A stretch of 64,000 nt of DNA from Begonia masoniana (GCA_022432975.1 CM039508.1:51363646-51427645); one strand, 5' to 3'. Shown: positions 11,952 to 23,489, counted from the stretch's first letter. Notes: generated from the sequence alone by a model not told the origin. Translations and numbers: made by a program.

Positions 11952-12532
11952 TGTTAGAAATTAAACGATAACATAAAAGAAAATACAATATGGTACACTA
12001 AATTTACATGGAAAAACTCCTTCAAGGAAAAACCACGGCAAAGAATAATATCACTATAAAAATCAAAATACAACTGCAACTTTTGTTACTGTAGCTTACA
12101 TGAATTTATAGATAAAACAAAATCTAATAAGATTCCTAATGTAGGTCTAACCAACCTGACCAAAATAAAATTCAAATCACACCGAAATATAACAATATCT
12201 ACCTTAACATGAATTCTGTTGAGTTGTGGAGTCTATGTTGATTGAAAACCTTACGCAGAGAAAGCTACAGATCAACCTATATTTTGGTGATTTTATCCTC
12301 TTATTTCGTTGAGTATATAAAGATGTGTTGAGAGTTTCAAATTGTGGTAGAGAGCGTGAGAGGTAGAGACAGGATTGTAATTCGTTCTTTCTTTGATCTT
12401 AGTAAAATCTCATAACGACAAATGGATGTACCTCTCGCATTGAGAGTGAACCACTATAAAATTTGTGTGTTCCTAATTTTTGCATTATTATTCGCTTCAA
12501 AGCAGGTTAGATTAGGGCGTTTAATCCTAACA
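11952..12532. mobile_element. LTR-like sequence (TGTTAG...CTAACA)
   Basis: Begins TGTTAGAAATTAAACG and ends GGGCGTTTAATCCTAACA, about 581 bp. The last 25 bases closely match the end of the copia-like LTRs at 47464 and 48992 (GATTAGAGCGTCTAATCCTAACA). Flanking 5-mers (GCCTA, AATTC) do not match, so it is not a clean solo LTR. Sequence to its right resembles, on the opposite strand, the 3' internal part of the 47464 element. Confidence 0.55.
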
Positions 12533-13100
12533 AATTCTATAAAGGAGATCCATAGAGTGTGCTCGTCAGCTTGACCTAACGAAAACGAATTCAAAATCTT
12601 GAATTTTGACAATCTCTACCTCGAAACAAATTGCAATGAACCAATTTTCAAATTTTTATCTTCCACAATGGTCCCTAATGGGCCAACTCAAGAGCTAATG
12701 TTGATCAGGTTTAAAAATATTTAAACCATGATGATAACATCTTCAAATCACACAAATCATCATCCAAATCTGCCCGAGCATACCTCACCTCTTGACCTAA
12801 CATATCAAATCTGCCCTTCAAACCTTATGTAATTCTACTATCGTTATCTTACCATAACGAAATATCGAATATCAACTAAAAAATAGAAGATCTACTTCAA
12901 AGATCTCATTGCCCCCAAAAAACACATTTTTTCACAAAATATCTTACCCAAAATCACTTACTTTAATATATTATTCACTCTTGAATTGAACCGTAAAACC
13001 ATGGATATCACAAGATTTCAAAAGATATCATCTAAATTTGGATATTTTTGTGATAACAAATTAGCACCAAATCAAAATAAATCAAATTTCCAAAATAATT
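12533..13100 (-). mobile_element. Retroelement internal remnant related to the 47464 element
   Basis: Read on the minus strand, about 12775-12640 has the same order of words as about 48745-48850: GATTTGGATGA, GATTTGAAGATGT, ATCATC, TTAAACCTGAT, CATTAG, CCCAT, AGGGA and GTGGAAGA. A polypurine-like GAGGTAGAGATTG follows at about 12625. It looks like the non-coding 3' part of a copia-type element. No protein is encoded. Confidence 0.55.
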
Positions 13101-13637
13101 ATAGATATCACCAATCAAAACTGATTGGAATTTCAATTGAAAACAATCTCCAATATTGAGATTTCTTGTGATTCCAAATTAGCTCTAAATCATCAAATTT
13201 AATCTCTAAAAAACCTTCCATAAATCGGAAGGATTTTCAAAAAAAAAAAATTTATCATTGGCAAAAATCAAACTTTGCAAAGAACACTCTCGCGACAGTC
13301 CTAATCAAAACAACGAGAATGGAGAACAGTGATGTAAATCTATAGCAACTAACAATGAATAGAAAACTCTTCGACAACGAACGTGTTGCTTGGAGGCACT
13401 TCGGCTCCTGCAAATTAAAGATGGAAAAAAGTCAACGTTTTCACAACTAGCAGGACAACAGTTTTCTGATGTCGGGTGCATCACAACAAAGAACAAATCT
13501 TCATGAATTAGACGAATGACATAGGGAACAATTTTCCCTTCTTTTCCTTTTTCTTTTTCCAAAAACTATAATTTTCTAAAATTACGAAAAACTTGTTGAT
13601 ATGGAACGACCATAAAGAATTGATGTTTGACAAATGT
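13101..13637. other. Intergenic AT-rich DNA
   Basis: No recognisable gene. It may belong to the decayed retroelement on its left. It ends at the AATGT target site (13633-13637) of the Cassandra insertion. Confidence 0.4.
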
Positions 13638-13723
13638 TGTAATGATCTCTTATCCCAGCAAAATATTGTCCGCTCTGGGGATTGGGTCGTAGCCCAATAT
13701 CCTCCCCTCACGGCTTTGTTTGG

Positions 13724-13806
13724 CGAGGACTTCCCAGTCGGTCACCCAACCTGGTACTACTCTCGCCGAAGCACTTTTAACTTCGGAGTTCTTTTAGGAT
13801 CTGTTG
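13724..13806 (-). repeat. 5S rRNA-like segment in the Cassandra 3' LTR
   Basis: On the minus strand it carries AACTCCGAAGTTAA, GCTTCGGCGAGAGTAGTACC and GGGTGACCGACTGGGAAGTCC, corresponding to about the 3' two thirds of plant 5S rRNA including the internal pol III control region. It is not a functional 5S gene: the 5' third is missing and several bases differ. Confidence 0.85.
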
Positions 13807-14171
13807 TCAATCGTGCTCCAAAACGCGTCTCATTATCTTGGGAGGGTCTCTTTACATATGTTTCATTTCCATATACTTCTCCAAGCGATGTGGGATTGTG
13901 ACGACCCCCTTTTTACGACCTGTCACCTTCCGGTTCACCCGCGCGGAAGTACCGCCATCCGGGTTCAGGTTCGTGCAGCCATCGTACATATACTTACACA
14001 TCTGGGTCATCACAATCACCCCCCCTCGAGGGCCCAACGTCTTCGTTGGCCACATTTCCGGTTGGGTACAGGCTTTGATACCATTTGTAATGACCCCTTA
14101 TCCCAGCAAGATATTGTCCGCTCTGGAGATTGGGCCGTAGCCCAATATCCTCCCCTCACAGCTTTGTTTGG

Positions 14172-14254
14172 CGAGGACTTCCCAGTCGGTCACCCAACCT
14201 GGTACTTCTCTCGCCGAAGCACTTTTAACTTCGGAGTTGTTATGAGATCTGTTG
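14172..14254 (-). repeat. 5S rRNA-like segment in the Cassandra 5' LTR, copy 1
   Basis: Same 5S-derived segment as at 13724, with GAGAAGTACC in place of GAGTAGTACC. It lies in the part of the 5' LTR nearest the primer-binding site. Confidence 0.83.
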
Positions 14255-14423
14255 CCAATCGTGCTTCAAAACACGTCTCATTATCTTGGGAGGTTCTCTT
14301 TACATATGTTTCATTTCCATATACTTTCTCAAGCGATGTGAGATTGTGACGACCCCCTTTTTACGACCTGTCACCTTCCGGTTCACCCGTAGCCCAATAT
14401 CCTCCCCTCACGGCTTTGTTTGG

Positions 14424-14506
14424 CGAGGACTTCCCAGTCGGTCACCCAACCTGGTACTACTCTCGCCGAAGCACTTTTAACTTCGGAGTTGTTATGAGAT
14501 CTGTTG
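14424..14506 (-). repeat. 5S rRNA-like segment in the Cassandra 5' LTR, copy 2
   Basis: Offset by exactly 252 bp from the copy at 14172. It lies in the duplicated part of the 5' LTR, so that LTR holds two 5S-like segments. Confidence 0.83.
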
Positions 14507-14786
14507 CCAATCGTGCTCCAAAACACGTCTCATTATCTTGGGAGGTTCTCTTTACATATGTTTCATTTCCATATACTTTCTCAAGCGATGTGAGATTATG
14601 ACGACCCCCTTTTTACGACCTGTCACCTTCCGATTCACCCGCGCGGACGTACCGCCATCCGAATTCTAGTTCGTGCAGCCATCATACATATACTTACACA
14701 TCCGGGTCATCACAAATGTTAAAACTCGAATTCTATACTTTCTCTCCAAACTAGAATTCGGATCATAACGAAATCTATCCGCCTAA

Positions 14787-14788
<2 letters not shown>

Positions 14789-14849
<61 letters not shown>
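14789..14849. repeat. (TC)n microsatellite
   Basis: About 30 uninterrupted TC dinucleotides. Confidence 0.95.
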
Positions 14850-14854
<5 letters not shown>

Positions 14855-15085
14855 GGACTAATTAGAGTTGGGTAGCAGTGAGTTACTAATTAAGTTCTTT
14901 AGTTCAAATGGGGATTTGGATTTGGAATAAATAATAAGAATGAATTTTTTTTTAAGTTCTTTAGTTCTAATGAGAATTTTGATGTAGATGTGCCTTGTGA
15001 ATAATTATGCCTACGTAAAATATATGCTACCATAACAAGTAATATAGTGGTCAAATATCAGATATCGTACCTGTAAATGCAAGAT

Positions 15086-16587
15086 ATGGTTGGCATTAAT
15101 TTTTTGATAATTAATGGAGATTTGGTAAATTAATGGAGATTTGAAAATTATTGAAGATTTGGCAATTAATAAAAATTTGATAATAAATTGAGATTTGAAA
15201 AATTAATGAATATTGCGGTTGATTTGGTAATTAGCAAAATCAATCTATACAAGGGAGATTGATTTTTGGAAAATTGTTTTTTGGAAAGTTGATTCTTGAA
15301 GATTATGGTATCATGGTTGTTTCTTGGAAATTAAGAATAAATCAATTTGAATTTTGAAAGGTAGATTCTTGAAGATCTAGTAGTTATGGAAGTTTAAATA
15401 ATGAAACTTGTGAATCAAGGAAAGTTGTTACTTGGAGAACAAGTTATTTGTGAAAATCGTTTTTTTGGAAAGTCGAATTTATACTTGCATGCTTGATTAT
15501 AGCGAGATATGTGATCACAACAATTATGGGATCCATTCCTAATTTGTTGGGATTAATTCCTAAATATTTGGAAAAGTGGTTTTATTGTAAATAATATTTA
15601 AAAAGTTGATTTGAAGATGAAAATTTTGGAAAACAGAATTGAATATTGTGGTGCTATTAAGCTGGCGATACGAGATCACAGCTTTGTTAGGATTCGTTCC
15701 TAATATTTTGAGATTCGTTTCAGATTTGTTTTGGTGGACTTTCCATAAGTGTCACAATCGATGTCACACAACCAGATTATGTGGTTTCGGTTTTCTTTTA
15801 TTGTGCATTCTGTTTTGGATAAAATATTTGAACGAAAATCGGTTGTAGACGATACTTAAGCATGTTCCTTTCACAGAATAGGGTTGCGCGTGGATTATTG
15901 ATTATTCTTTATTTCACAATTACATGTGCCGCGAGTTATTTTTTCTCTCCCAACGCTTCTGCGTGCGGGTTTGTCTTTATTCATTCGATCGTTGACTGAA
16001 TGTATTCCACTCTATTCGTGGCTGGATCTTGTGATATTCTGAGTTTGTTGATTGGTTGCATCCGAAGATAACGGTTAGTTACACAAGCGGTGTCATCGGT
16101 GCATTCCTCTTTATTCTTCATTGAAGACCAGTCTTGGGAGGAGACTGCACTGGAACTCAGGAGGAGTTCTGTTTATTGACAAGGGGAGCTTGTCATTCTG
16201 ATCGTGGACAAGGGAATCTTGTTATACACGGATTTCGGGAGGAGTCATCAACAACAAGGGGATCTTGTTGCTTTTAGATCTCAGGAGAGATTGATCTCAA
16301 GTCGAGGGGAGCTCGCAAAAACAGTTTCATTTGGGACGTTAGAAAGTGACGGCGACAAAGATAAGAGGGAGTCTTTATTTGTATAAGTCCGATTATCTTG
16401 TAACTTCGGGAACCTTGTGAAATGTTTTTAATTCTGGGCGTGGCCCCGCAGACGTAGGCAATTGCCGAACTGCATTACCAACTTTCTGTCTCTTTACTTT
16501 ACGCATGTTATAATTGTCCTTTATTGCATTCTACTATTGATGTCACAACTAGTGTTATGACATCGCATAACTAATTATGATCTTTCA
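15086..16587 (+). mobile_element. Probable copia-type LTR, degenerate
   Basis: Starts near TTGGCATTAATTTTTTG and contains features usual in long copia LTRs: repeated GGGGA(T/G)CTTGT words at 16180-16275 and the block GACGTAGGCAATTGCCGAACTGC at about 16451-16473. It seems to end before a decayed primer-binding-like GTATCAACAGAG (16589-16600). Ends are estimates and no target duplication was found. Confidence 0.5.
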
Positions 16588-16839
16588 GTATCAACAGAGA
16601 ACAATTTATAAAGTTCCTTATAAAAACAACTAAAGTCTCTACTTTAAAGGAATCCGAGATCTAATGATTTATTTGATTAATGAAATTAACAACTAAGAAT
16701 TACTTTTGATGACATAAGATTGGAGAAAATAAGCATCAAAAGTAGAGTCCAGTCGCCTGACTAGCTAGATGTTCAACAAGGTTTAGATGATGCTTAAAGA
16801 CAGGAAATGTTCAATCTTAAGGCGCATTTTGAAGATATT

Positions 16840-17540
16840 CTTGTACTTGAAGTCCAATCTTGGACATAAAAGATTAGATTTAAATGTGTCAGTGAGTGGA
16901 ATAACAACACCAAAGTCTTCCATAGGATTACAAGTGGTAGAAAGATTAATAAGCTTTCTTGTGATGATGGAATTGTAATCGTAGAGGAAGAAACTCTCCT
17001 TCGTGAAATCACAAACTACTTCAAGACTTTTTATTCCAAAACTCCAAGGTTCTCTTTGGAACCACTGCGTCTTGATTGGCATACATCCACCCAGTCATGG
17101 CTAAAATGTTGAAAAATATGAAATTCGAATAGCAGTGTTCGATATTGATAGAGACAAAGCTCTTGGGCCTGATGGATTTATTGTGGTATTTTTACAAGTT
17201 TCTTGGGAAGTGATCAAGTATAATTTGCTTAAAGCGTTGAATTGCAGAGACAGAGACGGTCTCTAAGGACAAGGGGCTTTCACTGTGGGTTTGAATATTC
17301 TTGATAGGTTTTCTAGGGACATTGGTGAATAGAGCAAAGTCTTAGTTCAATAGAGGGAATTAAAATTGGTTGTCATGCTGTTCATTTATCTCATCCTCAG
17401 TTTTATGATGATACCATGCTTTTGTTTCTCTAGAATATATGACCTTAAAATACAAAATTTGTTGGATTTGGTGAAATTTTTTTGATAACTTTTTGGGGTT
17501 AAGTTAAACCTTAACAAATTGAGGAGTCACTTTGCGTGAT
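16840..17540 (+). mobile_element. LINE (L1-type) reverse transcriptase remnant
   Basis: On the + strand about 16895-17075 translates to a typical pre-RT block, with NNNTKVFHRITSGRKINKLS followed by DDG and TNYFKTFYS. About 17150-17220 gives DKALGPDGF and SWEVIK, the RT domain A-like motif of plant LINEs. A decayed QFYDDTMLLF (the FADD-type RT box) is at about 17398-17430, then a KLNLNK-like piece. Stops, frameshifts and missing segments make it non-functional. Confidence 0.75.
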
Positions 17541-19600
17541 AACTCAACTTTTGGTGAGTTTTTTTGGCAAATCGATTTTGTAACTCTAATTAGGAATATA
17601 AGAAGAGTATTATGAAAATTTCAAAATATTTGGATTACATACATATTTTTAGTGAATTATTTCATAAAACATGCGTAAAAAAATTATAATAAATTGTACA
17701 AATGTTGAAAAATCACGAAACTTTGCAGAATATATTCTCATGATATGTTGGTTGTGTGGTAAAAATATATATGAAAACAGCAGTGATGGCCAAAGATAAT
17801 GTTGAAACCCGATGAAGTTTGAGGCGATCAGTTTAGTTGACGTTGAGCCGTGACTCAAAACTGCGAGGGTTGCGGCCCATACCTTATTTTTGGGATCGAA
17901 TTTGATTTTTCAGCCAATAGTTCTTGGGTCGCTTTATGGACTGCTTTGGATCCGATATGGATCTTTAACTCAAATGTTCTTGAGCTATATTTGAACTTAA
18001 AACATTTTATTTTAAAAGTACTGAAATTATTCTGATGTTTAGAAAATTCTTTGTTTAGGTGTCGGGGTTTATGTTTGTACCTGCCCCATTATTGAAAATT
18101 TTTGTGCTATTTGGGTTTTGGATATTGGTAGGCCCATTGGAAATATGAATTTAATTTGATGCTTAACATGACATTATTTTTCTAAAATATTATTTTAAGA
18201 CGTAATCTCATATTAAATGACGTGTTCACTTGTGTCTCGTCGGGTTTTTACATTATGCATATATTTTCACTGAACACGTTTAAAATTTCGAGTATGTATA
18301 TTTAATTTGTTGTTAAGCTCTTTCGTGAACATCTGATTTTTATATTTCAATTTACTGTTAACTAGAAGTAATAAGACAGTTGTATGTGTCGTGTCCTTGG
18401 ACACAAAATCTTAAATATGATCAGGATATTTTGTAGATTTAGCGATTGCTGAGTATTGACTTTATGTATACTGTCTATGGCATGATGAGCTCAGAATCCA
18501 TGAGAAGTTCTACTTTCACTGAAAAATTAACCAATTCATAATATATATTTTTTATTTACTTACCACACTATAGTGGGTAGATTTGTCAATTACTCTACTG
18601 TATGATTTTCTAACTCTTATTTATAAAATGTTTTGTAAACTCGCATGCTCACATATTATTTAAATTAAATGTTGAGTATAAAATTTGATCCAATTTGAAT
18701 TTAGTCTACTCACCCCAAATGACTCTCCTTTCAAGACTTATTGATAGAGATTTGGATTGACCGATGCAGGATTGAGCACGACGATATTTTATTTCTTCTT
18801 TTATTTCTCTAAAATGTTTCTTAGTGAAGTCTTATTTCTATTTTAGTTCGTTTTATTCTTTTTGAAAACGTGTTATATCAATTTCATTTAAATTTGCACA
18901 ATTTATCTAACATATATTATCATGTTGTTATTAATGTTACTATTAGACCTTTTTTTAGCACATGGGTAATTGGGCCCTGGGTATAATAAAGTTTTTAAAA
19001 CTTCTGCTGCTATTTAATGAAACTTAAAGTAAAGTTGTTGTTTTGTTAAAATGGGTAATAGAACAGCGAATGTCGTGTCTTTAAGTTTCAAACTCCTAAA
19101 CCAGATCAGAGTCATTGTGGCTATAGCGATTGCCTGAGTATCGTCATTGTTTATTTCTTGTTGTACCTATGACATTGTTTGCTTAGAGTTCTTGAGTGAC
19201 TCTAATTTACACTAATATTATCTATGTACAACAAGAGCTTATTTTCAATTGATCAAGGATGAACATAAATATTATATTAAATGCTAGAAATAAAATTATT
19301 GTTATTGAGTTTAGTCGACTCACCGCAAATGAATCTTCCTTTTGAGGACTTAATCAAAAGAATCTTTAGTTGCTTACTCAGAATTTGACTCCACGTATAG
19401 TGTTCCATATTTTATCAATTTTTCTTCATAATTAATTCTTATTAGTGGGATTAAATATTATTAGCAACCTTGTAAACTTTTATTTTATTTAATTTCTTTA
19501 TCACAATTATCTTGATATTACTTAATGGACCTATTTAGTCATGTTGTTTTTGGGGGCTTAGCTTTGTTGTAATTTTAAGTCTTCCGCTGCCATATATTAC
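17541..19600 (+). repeat. Two overlapping or tandem family F LTR-like copies
   Basis: Blocks at about 18190-18960 and 18960-19570 resemble each other and 35760-36520: a GTGTC..TT...AAATCTTAAA..GATCA block, TTTAGCGATTG..GAGTAT, a box near the end with TTTAGTC(T/G)ACTCACC.CAAATGA, then GGACC.TTT...CTTCYGCTGC. No coding capacity. Limits are approximate. Confidence 0.55.
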
Positions 19601-19971
19601 ATTAAATAGTTTAAAAATAGGGGTTGAGCGATTCGGTTCTTATTTGGAGTCGAGTCCTTTCCTGTTCTGTCTCAAATTCTTTTCAGAATTTGACATTACT
19701 AAAAATAAAGAATAAAATGAACAAGTAGGACACATCGAATTTAACTTTTCTTAGATATTTTTTCTTCATATTATCTGAACTTTTATGAACTTGGAAATAT
19801 TTTCAAGCATCAAAATAAAAAATTGTAGTGTAACATGATGTTTATAAGAAGACAAAAAAGTTGATTGTAAAAGAATAGACTCAAATAGAACAAACAGATT
19901 TCTTTACCCATAACATCCAAAATATAAACATTTGACAACAAATTAAGAATCAAAATACAATAAGATATCAA

Positions 19972-21592
19972 AATTATTAAAAATGCTGACAATCTATATT
20001 AGAACCCATTCCCTATTTTGCATATTTTCCCGAGAACCAAACAACAATCAGCTAACGCTGAGAAAAAGCTTGGGGAAGTTATGGTGATGAAGCAAATCTA
20101 TTGATTAGGGCTAAGGCGTTACTTATCAACCGTGCAACTCCAACTATTTCTCTTCGAACAACGACCTTACCATATCCATCCATGGTGTTCCCGCCAAAAC
20201 CTTCCATGCAAGTATTTTCGTCTGTCAAAGCTGCACTCACCCATGTCTGAATATTACTAATTCCAAGCTTGAAATTGAACTTTTCCAGATGACCCATTTC
20301 ATCCATAGATCTTTGAAGCTCGTAAACTGAGTCACCCACTTCCTCAACACAGTCTACAATGGCAGCAACTTCTCTGGCCTTCAAGCCGTGGGTTTTCGAC
20401 AGCTTCTTTATCGTTGCTGATGAGGATTTAGAAGCTTGGAAACTTACGTAATGGCAGTAAAAGCAAGTACCTTTGGACTGGTTCTGACCTTGTTGCGTAG
20501 ATTGAAAGAGAGTTGAAGCATAAAGAAGGGTAAATTGTGGCTTTGCAAGAAGCTTTTATAAAAGCAGTTTCTTCTGCGGTTGGATTGAAGTCTGCGGCTA
20601 AGCAAGTGTTGTGCTCTGCATATTGGAGAAGAATGAATACGAATACCAGAAATTTGATTGGAGAAACACCTTCCATCTTTCTCTCCCTCCTTGTCTCCCT
20701 AAATTGTTTGAATTATTTGGTTGAAAAAAGGATGCTTAATTTATAGAAATCTATAAATTTTTTGATTGGCTAAATTCAATGACTTCCTACCTCAAAAAAT
20801 GGATAAGACCAAACTCTGGAAATTTTGGACATTCAAGAAGTAAATGATTGCTTCTGTTAACCTAAAGCTTTTTACAATGGTTTTACATGTTAATTTTTTC
20901 TCTCATCAAAGAAACAATAAAAATAGGAAGACAGTGACACCCTAATTCAGCACCGTGACACTTTACTGTAGATGACATTATCGACATTTGTCATTTTGAA
21001 GCATAGTGTCCCATATTATTTCTCTCTAACTTAACGTGGAGTTCATCGGTACTCCTATTACAATATTGTCTGTTTTGACCCGGAGCTTTCATAGATTCAT
21101 TCTTGGATTTAACCTAAAACGTATTGTACTAGGCAGAAAAGAGAATTATACTTATAAATCATGTAATTTTCATTTTTTCAAGTGATCTGAGTCATGGACT
21201 TCCACTATTATGGACTGGGCCCTCACAGGGTGGACTATCTCAACTTTACTTTTCAAAACAACCAAACAAAGTCCAAAGTGAAAATAATATTAATATCATG
21301 TAATTTTAAATCTAACCCTTAAGGGTCGACAGTCAATGAAGCTTGAACCATTATGGTAATTCGACTTATGAAGTTCAGGTTAAGTTATGAGCAACTAACA
21401 AACTATGCAACCGAAGTTATGATTCAACCATCAACAACTTTTTGGGTAAGTAGGTTTTACATCACAATAAATAAGTGAATAACGATTAGGGTTTATATCT
21501 GTGTCATTGATTTAACGAAAGATAATCATAATAATTTGCCGAACATGTGTCGTATACGTAACTAAATTCTGCACAAGAATTATTATAGCCAC
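19972..21592. repeat. Tandem duplication unit 1 (about 1.62 kb) with broken PMEI copy
   Basis: Almost identical to 21593-23215, offset 1621 bp at the left end (AATTATTAAAAATGCTGAC starts both). The differences I could see are mostly single-base indels in short runs. Confidence 0.92.
20079..20676 (-). pseudogene. Pectin methylesterase inhibitor, frameshifted copy
   Basis: Same gene as 21700-22299 but with two single-base deletions: one T lost in the TTT run near 20492-20494 and one A lost in the AAA run near 20449-20451. The first shifts the frame after about residue 60, in the block following SLCFNSLSIYA, and the second does not restore it. The remainder, with the later conserved cysteine blocks (IVDCVEEV and NTCMEGF), is intact in another frame. 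As read it cannot make a full inhibitor. Both lesions fall in homopolymer runs, so sequencing error is a real alternative. Confidence 0.82.
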
Positions 21593-21699
21593 AATTATTA
21601 AAAATGCTGACAATCTATATTAGAACCCATTCCCTATTTTGCATATTTTCCCGAGAACCAAACAACAATCAGCTAACGCTGAGAAAAAGCTTGGGGAAG

Positions 21700-22299
21700 T
21701 TATGGTGATGAAGCAAATCTATTGATTAGGGCTAAGGCGTTACTTATCAACCGTGCAACTCCAACTATTTCTCTTCGAACAACGACCTTACCATATCCAT
21801 CCATGGTGTTCCCGCCAAAACCTTCCATGCAAGTATTTTCGTCTGTCAAAGCTGCACTCACCCATGTCTGAATATTACTAATTCCAAGCTTGAAATTGAA
21901 CTTTTCCAGATGACCCATTTCATCCATAGATCTTTGAAGCTCGTAAACTGAGTCACCCACTTCCTCAACACAGTCTACAATGGCAGCAACTTCTCTGGCC
22001 TTCAAGCCGTGGGTTTTCGACAGCTTCTTTATCGTTGCTGATGAGGATTTAGAAGCTTGGAAACTTACGTAAATGGCAGTAAAAGCAAGTACCTTTGGAC
22101 TGGTTCTGACCTTGTTTGCGTAGATTGAAAGAGAGTTGAAGCATAAAGAAGGGTAAATTGTGGCTTTGCAAGAAGCTTTTATAAAAGCAGTTTCTTCTGC
22201 GGTTGGATTGAAGTCTGCGGCTAAGCAAGTGTTGTGCTCTGCATATTGGAGAAGAATGAATACGAATACCAGAAATTTGATTGGAGAAACACCTTCCAT
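21700..22299 (-). CDS. Pectin methylesterase inhibitor (PMEI domain)
   Basis: A single-exon gene of 199 aa, the normal PMEI size. Residues 1 to about 28 form a signal peptide (MEGVSPIKFLVFVFILLQYA, then small residues). The PMEI fold follows with its conserved cysteines: CKATIYPSLC (first disulfide hairpin), then IVDC and NTC for the second disulfide. The C-terminus has the usual SNALALINRFA helix. PMEIs bind pectin methylesterase in the apoplast in a 1:1 complex and keep pectin methylated, affecting wall stiffness. The protein lacks a pectinesterase domain, so it is a stand-alone inhibitor. A TATA-like box lies upstream at 22361-22368. Its neighbour is the frameshifted copy in the adjoining tandem unit. 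Confidence 0.92.
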   Translation of the reverse strand: MEGVSPIKFLVFVFILLQYAEHNTCLAADFNPTAEETAFIKASCKATIYPSLCFNSLSIYANKVRTSPKVLAFTAIYVSFQASKSSSATIKKLSKTHGLKAREVAAIVDCVEEVGDSVYELQRSMDEMGHLEKFNFKLGISNIQTWVSAALTDENTCMEGFGGNTMDGYGKVVVRREIVGVARLISNALALINRFASSP

Positions 22300-22360
22300 C
22301 TTTCTCTCCCTCCTTGTCTCCCTAAATTGTTTGAATTATTTGGTTGAAAAAAGGATGCTT

Positions 22361-22368
22361 AATTTATA
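22361..22368 (-). promoter_or_regulatory. TATA-like box of the intact PMEI gene
   Basis: Minus-strand TATAAATT about 62-69 bp before the ATG, which would leave a leader of about 30 nt. The same box exists upstream of the broken copy. Confidence 0.5.
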
Positions 22369-23489
22369 GAAATCTATAAATTTTTTGATTGGCTAAATTC
22401 AATGACTTCCTACCTCAAAAAATGGATAAGACCAAACTCTGGAAATTTTGGACATTCAAGAAGTAAATGATTGCTTCTGTTAACCTAAAGCTTTTTACAA
22501 TGGTTTTACATGTTAATTTTTTCTCTCATCAAAGAAACAATAAAAATAGGAAGACAGTGACACCCTAATTCAGCACCGTGACACTTTACTGTAGATGACA
22601 TTATCGACATTTGTCATTTTGAAGCATAGTGTCCCATATTATTTCTCTCTAACTTAACGTGGAGTTCATCGGTACTCCTATTACAATATTGTCTGTTTTG
22701 ACCCGGAGCTTTCATAGATTCATTCTTGGATTTAACCTAAAACGTATTGTACTAGGCAGAAAAGAGAATTATACTTATAAATCATGTAATTTTCATTTTT
22801 TCAAGTGATCTGAGTCATGGACTTCCACTATTATGGACTGGGCCCTCACAGGGTGGACTATCTCAACTTTACTTTTCAAAACAACCAAACAAAGTCCAAA
22901 GTGAAAATAATATTAATATCATGTAATTTTAAATCTAACCCTTAAGGGTCGACAGTCAATGAAGCTTGAACCATTATGGTATATTCGACTTATGAAGTTC
23001 AGGTTAAGTTATGAGCAACTAACAACTATGCAACCGAAGTTATGATTCAACCATCAACAACTTTTTGGGTAAGTAGGTTTTACATCACAATAAATAAGTG
23101 AATAACGATTAGGGTTTATATCTGTGTCATTGATTTAACGAAAGATAATCATAATAATTTGCCGAACATGTGTCGTATACGTAACTAAATTCTGCACAAG
23201 AATTATTATAGCACAATTATTAAAAATTGAAATGCCTGAATATTATTAATCAATCAAAATCTGATTGCAAGGGCCACGCTTGTAGCGTGACGCTACAGAT
23301 CATTAGTTATGACTTATATTCCATTATTTAAAAAAATATTAATAGTACAAATAATAGAAATAAAACTTTTGTTTCATTTTAAGAGCCAAGTCCATTTGTT
23401 AATGTTGTTGAAGAAACATCAAACATAAACTTTAGTTGCATCCACTTGTAACACATGATATTTTTACATAATTAATTTATGAGTAAATT

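Larger units (their letters stand above)
14137..14640. repeat. 252-bp tandem duplication inside the Cassandra 5' LTR
   Basis: The sequence starting CGTAGCCCAATATCC at about 14136 restarts at 14388. The extra 252 bp equals the length difference between the two LTRs (629 against 377). Confidence 0.85.
13638..14714 (-). mobile_element. Cassandra-type retrotransposon with 5S-like LTRs
   Basis: Complete element on the minus strand, flanked by the 5-bp duplication AATGT (13633-13637 and 14715-14719). The 5' LTR is 14714-14086 and the 3' LTR is 14014-13638; both start TGTGATGACCC or near variants and end with ATTACA. Just inside the 5' LTR lies a methionine-tRNA-type primer-binding site, TGGTATCAAAGCC (14083-14071). 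Just before the 3' LTR is a purine tract (14031-14015). The internal region is only about 71 bp and has no gag or pol, so it is a TRIM. Each LTR contains a segment reading as 5S rRNA on the minus strand, with ACTCCGAAGTTAA, GGCGAGAGTAGTACC and GGGTGACC, the hallmark of Cassandra. The 5' LTR is 629 bp and the 3' LTR 377 bp; the difference is an exact-length 252-bp internal tandem duplication. Confidence 0.9.
21593..23215. repeat. Tandem duplication unit 2 (about 1.62 kb) with intact PMEI
   Basis: Second copy of the unit that starts at 19972. The right junction shows a partial restart (CAATTATTAAAAATT at about 23214-23228), as expected for a tandem arrangement. Confidence 0.92.

Noticed and set aside
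13593..14349. Open frames of 100-181 codons over the Cassandra element
   Set aside because: They translate the antisense of 5S-like LTR sequence and repeat with the LTR copies; not proteins.
13724..14506. Functional 5S rRNA genes
   Set aside because: Only the 3' part of 5S is present, with changes, and each copy lies within a Cassandra LTR.
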